Shown: one piece after another, positions 5,547-10,551 of the stretch
Layout: each line of letters begins with the position of its first letter
How positions within the stretch are numbered: position 1 is the first letter of the stretch
Assembly (NCBI GenBank): GCA_015486895.1
Contig: WFQT01000086.1
Location: 1 to 13,653, forward strand
Source of the DNA: Anaerolineae bacterium
GTDB taxonomy: Bacteria; Chloroflexota; Anaerolineae; JAADDB01
Direction: 5' to 3'
Length of the DNA stretch: 13,653 bases
Position numbers and translations under genes: made by a program
Notes under the pieces: generated by a model
Databases searched by the model: none
The model's input: the letters and a program-made list of their open reading frames with translations, nothing else
Told to the model about the DNA's origin: nothing

Positions 5547-6041
5547 ATGCACTTGATTAAACGCTATCCGAATCGCAAGCTGTATGACACTGCCACCAAG
5601 CGCTATATTAGCTTAGATGGTGTAGAGAGATTGATCCATGCCGGCGTCGGAGTGAAAGTTGTCGATGTCCGCAGCGGCTATGATGTTACGGCTGTTGTGT
5701 TGACGCGAGTGTTGCTCAATATGAGTCGCCGTTCTTTCACTGCGGTGGCTGTTTCTCCGTTGGTAATGTTAATTCAGGCTGCAAAGAAAGCGGCTGGTTT
5801 TGTTGCTTTGCCTGTTGGGGAAGTTGCTGAACCCTCTGTGGAGGAGAGTGCTGCCATGACGGGGGGATATGATGCCGTAACTATAACTTCATTTCCGGAG
5901 GAACTGGTGCTGCTGGCGTTAGAACGTGCTATGCAGCGGCTGAACTTGCTACGGCGCAGTGACTTGCAGCGCTTGGAAACGACTCTGGCTGACTTAAGCA
6001 AGCAAGTTGATCTCTTGGAAGCTTTCCACCCCCGGGGCTAA
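5547..6041 (+). CDS. PhaR-type polyhydroxyalkanoate synthesis regulator, DNA-binding domain protein
   Basis: The first 60 residues match the PHB/PHA accumulation regulator DNA-binding domain: HLIKRYPNRKLYDTATKRYI, SLDGVERLIHAGVGVKVVDV, then a divergent SGYDVTAVVLTRVLL where the family usually has TGED(L/I)T. In proteobacteria PhaR senses PHA and represses phasin genes. The middle (about residues 70-120) is not recognisable. The C-terminal helix (about 125-160, LNLLRRSDLQRLETTLADLS) resembles the tail of the phasin-like protein just upstream. Total length is 164 aa. I chose ATG 5547 because the domain begins immediately after it; an in-frame ATG at 5517 is part of the 24-nt palindrome. The ribosome site (GCAGG) is weak. 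It is likely cotranscribed with the upstream gene. Confidence 0.8.
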   Translation: MHLIKRYPNRKLYDTATKRYISLDGVERLIHAGVGVKVVDVRSGYDVTAVVLTRVLLNMSRRSFTAVAVSPLVMLIQAAKKAAGFVALPVGEVAEPSVEESAAMTGGYDAVTITSFPEELVLLALERAMQRLNLLRRSDLQRLETTLADLSKQVDLLEAFHPRG

Positions 6042-6324
6042 AGCGGTTGTAGAGTAACGCCGAAGTCAGGTGGACAAGTGGTATCTTCTCAATAACCTGG
6101 GTTGATGCCGTTTTTACCCACCAGCAATATCCACCACGGGGATGTTTCGCAAGAATCGGGGCTTTGGGGCCTACGGATAGCCCCGATAGGCCCGTAGCAT
6201 GATCATAATCCGGCGGAGCGAGACCAACGCAGGTTAGAATCCAGTCGCTGAAAATTAGTGAGTATGGTTGTGACAACAATCTGTAAAAGGGCAAGAACAA
6301 CGTTGGGTGTAAGCTTAGCCGCTT
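6042..6324. other. Non-coding gap between convergent units, with two overlapping inverted repeats
   Basis: I see no credible gene. ATCGGGGCT (6155-6163) is inverted at 6179-6187 (9 bp), and GGGCCTA (6167-6173), inside that loop, is inverted at 6187-6193 (7 bp), just outside it. The two stems interleave, so in RNA they form either alternative hairpins or a pseudoknot-like fold. No T-run follows. The minus frame is open through part of the gap, but the reading is not protein-like to my eye. The region receives transcripts from both sides. Confidence 0.5.
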
Positions 6325-6732
6325 TCAGTTATTGACTGTGGTGTAAATGTCGGGATAGATCTCCTCGGCAGTGCGGAACAGTTCAGCTAAATGGAGAACG
6401 CGAAAGGGTGAACCTTTAATTCGAATATCCCCGCGGAATAGTGCGTCCCGCAGACGTACTTCGTCCATCCAGATTTGGTGAATCAAGTCGGCGGTCATTT
6501 CTAATTCTAAGTCAACTTGTCGATTGATTCCCCCTTCTGTTTCCTCAATGACATGTAATTCGTTTCCTTCTTCTGTGTAGATGACCGTGGTGACTTCCGG
6601 TGCGTGACAACGCAGGCGAATGGTCAAGCCGGAATTGATGAAATCATCTGTGGCATTGGGCATGGCGTTTAAGCGGTTGAACAAAGTGCTCATGACGTTG
6701 AAAAAGTGCTGGCGGTCTCTGAAAACAGGCAT
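6325..6732 (-). CDS. SCP2-like (sterol carrier protein 2 fold) small protein
   Basis: The 135-aa product resembles stand-alone SCP2 domains: a hydrophobic N-terminal helix with an FNRLNAMPNA turn, beta strands TIRLRCHAPEVTTVIYTEEG, and the typical LELEMTADLIHQIWMDEVRLRDALFRGDIRIKGSP region (split here as residues about 76-110), where SCP2 proteins have the amphipathic helix and G-x-(I/V)-x-(I/V)-x-G strand. These domains bind lipids or other hydrophobic ligands. The substrate here is unknown. The ATG at 6732-6730 is 5 nt after the Nudix stop and has AGGAGA about 10 nt upstream, inside the Nudix coding end, so translation is probably coupled. It is the last gene of the LCP-Nudix-SCP2 operon. 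No terminator is evident after it. Confidence 0.65.
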   Translation of the reverse strand: MPVFRDRQHFFNVMSTLFNRLNAMPNATDDFINSGLTIRLRCHAPEVTTVIYTEEGNELHVIEETEGGINRQVDLELEMTADLIHQIWMDEVRLRDALFRGDIRIKGSPFRVLHLAELFRTAEEIYPDIYTTVNN

Positions 6733-6737
6733 ATTGG

Positions 6738-7271
6738 TTATTCTCCTGAGCTCTGCAAGGTGCTGAGCCAGTGGCGTAACGTTTTTTCAGTGGAGGGGAA
6801 AGCTAATTCGTCCCAGGGGATGGTCTTTGTTGAGAACCAGGCTGCTTCTGAGATGTCATCGGCGGGTTTTACTGCCATTTCGCTGGCAATGACGCTGTAA
6901 ATTAGGACGATGCCTTGTTTATGCGGTGCGGAAAGGGCCTCGATTTGCAGCAACTCTCCCACATTGCTGTCGAGGCCAGTTTCCTCAATGATTTCTCGTT
7001 TCAGTGCCTGATCTGGCATTTCCCCGGCCTCGACGAAGCCGGAGGGTAGGGACCAGAAGTTGATCTGGGGGTGTACCGCTCGGCGCACTAAAAGCACCTT
7101 ATCTTTGTTCGTTACCAGGCCGGCTACGGCGACTTTTGGATCCTCGAAGTAAATGAAATTACAATTAGGACAGACTAAGCGTTCTTTACCAAAGGCTTGG
7201 CGCCGTACCAAGGGGGTAGCGCACTGCGGACAATATCGATATTCCCATTCCATGCTGTTTTTCCCGCTCAT
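6738..7271 (-). CDS. Nudix hydrolase with N-terminal zinc ribbon
   Basis: A two-part protein of 177 aa. The N-terminal zinc ribbon has CPQC (residues 14-17) and CPNC (34-37). The Nudix box at 78-100 matches the GX5EX7REUXEEXGU signature exactly, with G78, E84, R92, E93, E96 and E97. The architecture resembles a shortened NudC-type or ADP-ribose/NADH pyrophosphatase-like family; the NudC substrate-specificity motif is not evident to me, so the substrate (a nucleoside diphosphate linked to some moiety) is open. The ATG at 7271-7269 overlaps the LCP stop in an ATGA, which means translational coupling. A second in-frame ATG six codons on (7253) is also possible. Its operon partners are a wall-polymer ligase and an SCP2-like protein. 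Confidence 0.88.
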   Translation of the reverse strand: MSGKNSMEWEYRYCPQCATPLVRRQAFGKERLVCPNCNFIYFEDPKVAVAGLVTNKDKVLLVRRAVHPQINFWSLPSGFVEAGEMPDQALKREIIEETGLDSNVGELLQIEALSAPHKQGIVLIYSVIASEMAVKPADDISEAAWFSTKTIPWDELAFPSTEKTLRHWLSTLQSSGE

Positions 7272-8788
7272 GGTGATGTTAGTTCTAAGCCTTGGAAGTC
7301 GGAGCCAAGGATCAGGCGAAAGTCTAAGAGGGAGTTGCTGCTTTTCATTTCCTCACTGGTTATTGCCGATGGAGGTAAATGCTGCTGCAGGAAAGCCCGC
7401 GTTGCCGGCTTCTCGTGGTAAACGATAAGCTTGCTCTGCTTAATATTGTTTTGGCCTTCGCTTCCGAATTGGATCACCTCTAAGCCTAAGATAGTGAGCT
7501 GTTGGGCTAACTGGGCTGTGATACCCGGTCGGTTGCTGCCATCAACAATAATAATACGCGCTTTTTCCCGACGAATGGTTAGTAGCGGGTCGGGCGTGGC
7601 TGTAGCTTCCAGAATAGCGATCCGCTGCAACGCCGGACGGGTCGTTCCTTCTGGTGTGGGGGTGCCCTTTGTCTTACTGAAAATCTTATCTATAGCGGTT
7701 CGGATTTTGGCCATATTCGGCACTAAAATCCAAGCGCCCCCCTCGCTGTATGATTCGGTTCCGTAATGATTATCCAGAACCAGGCGGTCGATTTGCTTGA
7801 GGTTACTGTTCTGTAACGTTTCCCCTAAGGCCATCATTTGGTCCAACGGCAAATCTGTCTGGATGGCACCCCGCAAAATGCTCAACATTTGTGGCAGTTT
7901 GAGCATGAGGGCTGGGATCATTTTCCGTTGTAGGAGTTTGTCTCTTATTGCTAAGATAACTTGTTGTTGGCGTCGTGCCCGGCTGTAGTCGCTGTCTTGG
8001 TGGCGGGTACGAGCATATTTCAGTGCCCTGTCCCCGTTCATGTGCTGCCACCCTTTGTTGAAGTGAATATGTATGATACCGTAATGGTTGTCTGGGTACT
8101 TGTCGTCATCGATGTCATAGGGCACGTTGATGTCAATGCCTCCGATTTGGTCGATGATTTGCTGAAACCCATCGAAGTTGATCATGACGTAATAGTGGAT
8201 TGGATAACCTATTAGGTCGGAGATGGTCTTCTTGACTAAGACAGCACCACCGCCTGGGTACCCTTTTCTTTCCCCTAAAGCGTAGGCAGTGTTGATCTTA
8301 GTACTGATATCGTAGGCTGGGATGTGCACCCAAATGTCCCTGGTGATGGAGACCATGCCCAGACGCCCGCTGTTGAGATCGATGGTGAGCACAATCATGG
8401 TGTCAGTGCGGGATGGTCCCTTTTCGTCCGGCCGTTGGTCCACGCCCAGGAGCAAAATGTTAATTCGCTCTTTGCGGTTCCATTGTGGCAATGATAGCAT
8501 CTGTTGCAGTTGGTCGTTGGCAGATGACTTTTGTGCAGGTGCAACGAACCGGTTGGGATTCGGGCCGGTTTGGTTGTTGTACGCCATGGCAGTGTGGGCG
8601 CTGTGGTAGGTCAAGATAGTACTCAGGGAGGGTAAGCTGGGGGCCCGGCGCACGTAATCACGGATGGTTTGGTAGGCCAGATAGCCAGTATAACTGGCGC
8701 TGAGTAGAAAGATTGCCAGGAGAAAGGCCAGAATCCAGCTTCCCCACCGGTTGCGATCTTGACGGCGTAGTGTGTTAATTCTCTTCAT
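7268..8788 (-). CDS. LytR-CpsA-Psr (LCP) family cell-envelope glycopolymer transferase with LytR_C domain
   Basis: The 506-aa membrane protein has a basic N-terminus, one transmembrane helix (about 17-41), a linker, the LCP domain (about 109-285), and a C-terminal LytR_C-like region (about 420-500, KARIIIVDGSNRPGITAQLA). LCP markers include INILLLGVDQR (109-119), RTDTMIVLTID (127-137), SITRD (147-151), INTAYALG, the FDGFQQIIDQIGGIDINV segment and ALKYARTRH with the distal Arg pair. LCP enzymes move polymers from the undecaprenyl diphosphate carrier to peptidoglycan or other acceptors, on the outer face of the membrane. I start it at ATG 8788-8786. A TTG at 8827 extends the frame but lies in the -35 box. 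No Shine-Dalgarno sequence is seen; the message looks leaderless. First gene of a three-gene operon. Confidence 0.92.
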   Translation of the reverse strand: MKRINTLRRQDRNRWGSWILAFLLAIFLLSASYTGYLAYQTIRDYVRRAPSLPSLSTILTYHSAHTAMAYNNQTGPNPNRFVAPAQKSSANDQLQQMLSLPQWNRKERINILLLGVDQRPDEKGPSRTDTMIVLTIDLNSGRLGMVSITRDIWVHIPAYDISTKINTAYALGERKGYPGGGAVLVKKTISDLIGYPIHYYVMINFDGFQQIIDQIGGIDINVPYDIDDDKYPDNHYGIIHIHFNKGWQHMNGDRALKYARTRHQDSDYSRARRQQQVILAIRDKLLQRKMIPALMLKLPQMLSILRGAIQTDLPLDQMMALGETLQNSNLKQIDRLVLDNHYGTESYSEGGAWILVPNMAKIRTAIDKIFSKTKGTPTPEGTTRPALQRIAILEATATPDPLLTIRREKARIIIVDGSNRPGITAQLAQQLTILGLEVIQFGSEGQNNIKQSKLIVYHEKPATRAFLQQHLPPSAITSEEMKSSNSLLDFRLILGSDFQGLELTSP

Positions 8789-8798
8789 AGTATTTGCT

Positions 8799-8827
8799 AT
8801 TATAGTCAAGAGTGAATTCCCGGCCAA
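8799..8827 (-). promoter_or_regulatory. Predicted promoter of the LCP operon, giving a leaderless mRNA
   Basis: TTGGCC (8827-8822), 17 nt, then a perfect TATAAT (8804-8799) on the minus strand. The -10 box ends 10 bp before the ATG at 8788, so the transcript would start about 3-5 nt before the start codon. Confidence 0.6.
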
Positions 8828-9039
8828 ATCGGTGGCTGCTTGCGCCTGTGCCGTTTGCTGGATACCGAGTCGTGGAGAGAATTAGTCTTGATGCGTTGCC
8901 GGACATTGGCGATTTCGCAGTAGGGTAGGAACGTTATCATGGAGCGCAGGTAGTGTCTTGATCGTAGCTGAAGAATTGATGCAGGCTTTATTCCAGGGCA
9001 TTCCCTTGAAAGTAAGAGAAACGCCGGGATGTAGTTGTG
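8828..9039. other. Non-coding gap between the LCP operon promoter and the tRNA terminator
   Basis: No ORF, RNA gene or repeat that I can support lies here. It may contain activator sites for the LCP promoter, but nothing is recognisable. Confidence 0.5.
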
Positions 9040-9078
9040 TCAGAGAAAGAAGAAACGCCTGCGTAGCAGCGCAGACGT
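9040..9078 (-). terminator. Rho-independent terminator of tRNA-Glu
   Basis: On the minus strand ACGTCTGCG and CGCAGGCGT (9078-9070 and 9063-9055) form a 9-bp stem with one G-U pair and a 6-nt loop, followed by the T-rich TTTCTTCTTTCTCTG. It begins 2 nt beyond the tRNA 3' end. Confidence 0.8.
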
Positions 9079-9080
9079 TG

Positions 9081-9155
9081 TGCCCTCAAGGGGATTCGAA
9101 CCCCTGTCGCGGGCTTGAAAGGCCCGTGTCCTAGGCCAGACTAGACGATGAGGGC
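9081..9155 (-). tRNA. tRNA-Glu (anticodon TTC)
   Basis: The 75-nt cloverleaf is clear on the minus strand. The acceptor stem is GCCCTCA paired with TGAGGGC, the discriminator is A, and the D arm is GTCT...AGGAC. The anticodon stem-loop is CGGGC-CTTTCAA-GCCCG with anticodon TTC, and the T arm is GGGG-TTCGAAT-CCCC. The D-arm region GTCTAG...CCTAGGAC is typical of bacterial tRNA-Glu. CCA is not encoded (the genome has CAA after the discriminator), so maturation needs endonucleolytic 3' cutting, by RNase Z, and CCA addition. It has its own promoter and terminator and lies 88 nt downstream of metF on the same strand. Confidence 0.97.
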
Positions 9156-9169
9156 GTAAGCACGCCCTC

Positions 9170-9199
9170 ATTTTACCGAAGATGGGCCGTTAGCGTCAA
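9170..9199 (-). promoter_or_regulatory. Promoter of tRNA-Glu with a GC-rich discriminator
   Basis: TTGACG (9199-9194), 18 nt and TAAAAT (9175-9170) precede the tRNA. The expected start is about 8 nt before the mature 5' end. The stretch between the -10 box and the start is GAGGGCG, a GC-rich discriminator of the type linked with stringent control of stable RNA promoters in other bacteria. Confidence 0.65.
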
Positions 9200-9243
9200 A
9201 TCTGTTTGTCAGTGAACAGTATCAGACTCGGTATTGTTCGTCC

Positions 9244-10128
9244 TCAGGTAACGTTGTGATTGAAGTAGGCGCTCAGAGCGTCCACAAGCCGGGAGGTGAT
9301 GTGGCCATTATTCAGTGAGAAGATGTGCAACCCGGGGACATCGTTATCTAAGAGTTCCCGGCATTGTTCCATTGCATAGGCTAATCCCTCTTCCCGCTGA
9401 GCTTGCGAATTGTCCGGATGAACTATGAGTTTTTCAGTCAATTCCTTGGGAATAGTTGCTCCACATAGGGTAGTGATTCGTTGTACTTGGGAGAACTTGA
9501 CAATAGGTAGGATACCCGGAACAATAGGCACCTTGATCCCAACTTTGGTCGCAGCTTCTCGGAAACGGAAGTAGTCGGCGTTGTTGTAGAAAAGCTGAGT
9601 GAGCACAAGATGAGCGCCGGCGTCGACTTTCCGTTTCAGGTGCTCGATATCTTTGTTCCAGTCTTTGCACTCTTGGTGCCCTTCCGGGTAGCCGGCCACG
9701 GCAATGCCGAGATCAGTACGTTGGCGGATGAATGCGACCAGTTCGTTGGCATGGCTGAAACCATCGACTGCTGGCTGGAATTCTATCTCTCCCTGGGAAG
9801 GATCGCCGCGCAAGGCAACAATGTTCTCGGCGCCCCTGTTGATAGCGGCTTCCAAATAAGTGGCGAGATCGGCTTTTGATGCTCCAACGCAGGTCAGATG
9901 GGGAACCGTTTCTACCGCAGTTCGCTCTTTAACCTGCTGTACTAACTCCAATGTCCGGTCGCGAGTGGTGCCGCCGGCGCCGTAAGTCACCGAGATGAAT
10001 GCTGGGTGGTGGCGTTTGACGTGTTTTAATTCGTTGAAGAGGAGGGTAACGCCTTTTTTCGTTCTGGGTGGAAATATCTCTACTGAGAGTACCGGGTTTT
10101 CATCTTGATACATCTGTTGGAACTTCAT
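9244..10128 (-). CDS. metF: 5,10-methylenetetrahydrofolate reductase
   Basis: The 294-aa FAD-dependent TIM-barrel enzyme makes 5-methyltetrahydrofolate for methionine synthesis. Motifs are PVLSVEIFPPR with the catalytic Glu at about residue 17, FISVTYGAGGTTRDRT, HLTCVGAS, NIVALRGDP, VAGYPEGHQE, LVLTQLFYNN and VPGILPIVKF. The length is typical of bacterial MetF without a C-terminal regulatory domain. I chose ATG 10128-10126 because GGAGG lies 9 nt upstream and the protein then starts just before the first strand. In-frame starts at 10197 and 10320 would give 23- and 64-residue extensions of no family likeness, and 10197 lies in the -10 box. Single gene, with its own promoter and a leader hairpin. 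Confidence 0.95.
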   Translation of the reverse strand: MKFQQMYQDENPVLSVEIFPPRTKKGVTLLFNELKHVKRHHPAFISVTYGAGGTTRDRTLELVQQVKERTAVETVPHLTCVGASKADLATYLEAAINRGAENIVALRGDPSQGEIEFQPAVDGFSHANELVAFIRQRTDLGIAVAGYPEGHQECKDWNKDIEHLKRKVDAGAHLVLTQLFYNNADYFRFREAATKVGIKVPIVPGILPIVKFSQVQRITTLCGATIPKELTEKLIVHPDNSQAQREEGLAYAMEQCRELLDNDVPGLHIFSLNNGHITSRLVDALSAYFNHNVT

Positions 10129-10156
10129 AGCTTGTTTCCTCCGCTGTGAATAGGAA

Positions 10157-10182
10157 GGCGGCGTTTTAGGGAGAACGCCGCC
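10157..10182 (-). promoter_or_regulatory. 9-bp GC-rich hairpin in the metF leader
   Basis: GGCGGCGTT and AACGCCGCC form a perfect 9-bp stem with an 8-nt loop. It begins only a few nt after the predicted transcription start and ends about 15 nt before the GGAGG ribosome site. It is not followed by a T-run. It may be a 5' stabilising stem or a control element. I do not recognise a SAM, cobalamin or THF riboswitch in this roughly 60-nt leader. Confidence 0.6.
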
Positions 10183-10195
10183 ATTGGTAATTGCC

Positions 10196-10224
10196 ATTAT
10201 ATCCCTTTCGTCGTTTACTGACAA
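10196..10224 (-). promoter_or_regulatory. Strong predicted promoter of metF
   Basis: TTGTCA (10224-10219, 5 of 6 consensus), 17 nt and a perfect TATAAT (10201-10196) on the minus strand. The expected start is near 10189, giving a leader of about 60 nt. It excludes the longer in-frame starts of metF. Confidence 0.75.
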
Positions 10225-10305
10225 ATTGACGCTTTCAGCCCGGTTTGTTGTTTTCTGTTGATTGTGATGGTGAAAGGGTGACGGCACCAAGTACCGGTGG
10301 GTAGC

Positions 10306-10334
10306 TTGGTGGCAACACATGCCTATGTTATAAT
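10306..10334 (+). promoter_or_regulatory. Candidate promoter for ftsK, upstream of the inserted repeat
   Basis: TTGGTG (10306-10311), 17 nt and a perfect TATAAT (10329-10334) point to the right. The element ends 6 nt before repeat copy C. If it drives ftsK, the repeat is part of a leader of about 210 nt. The -35 match is weak. Confidence 0.4.
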
Positions 10335-10340
10335 ATGTAA

Positions 10341-10490
10341 CCGGACCCTGGCGGTTTTATTTTTGTCACAGAAAAACAAAGAGTTTTGCAGATTTGGGTC
10401 GAAAAACAAAGGGAAATCTCTGTTTATCAGTGCGATCTGTGGTAAAGATAATTAGGTCGAGCCCAAAACGTCGTTTTCGCCAGACTCCAG
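10341..10490 (-). repeat. Dispersed intergenic repeat, full copy C, inverted relative to copy A
   Basis: The 150-bp stretch upstream of ftsK, read on the minus strand, matches copy A block for block: CTGGAGTCTG, GGGCTCGACCT, TATCTTTACCACAG, TTTTCGACCCAAATC, TTTTTCTGTG, AAAATAAAA and CGCCAG. Its ends CCGGACCCTGGCG and CGCCAGACTCCAG are imperfect inverted repeats (10 of 13). Flanks TATGTAA (10334-10340) and TATGTGA (10491-10497) could be a decayed 7-bp target duplication. It contains no ORF. Confidence 0.75.
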
Positions 10491-10551
10491 TATGTGACTA
10501 ATATGGCTTGGCCCTAAAGGCACTGTGGCGGCAAGAATTGAGGTGGGAACC

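Noticed and set aside
5929..6300. Minus-strand open frame of 123 codons overlapping the PhaR-like gene end and the following gap
   Set aside because: It overlaps a well-supported gene, has no recognisable motif or ribosome site, and reads like out-of-frame sequence.
9610..9879. Plus-strand open frame inside metF
   Set aside because: It is antisense to a strongly conserved enzyme region and shows no family features of its own.
10195..10320. Longer metF starts at 10320 and 10197
   Set aside because: The 10197 ATG lies in the TATAAT box and 10320 is upstream of the promoter. The extension has no family likeness, and GGAGG precedes the ATG at 10128.
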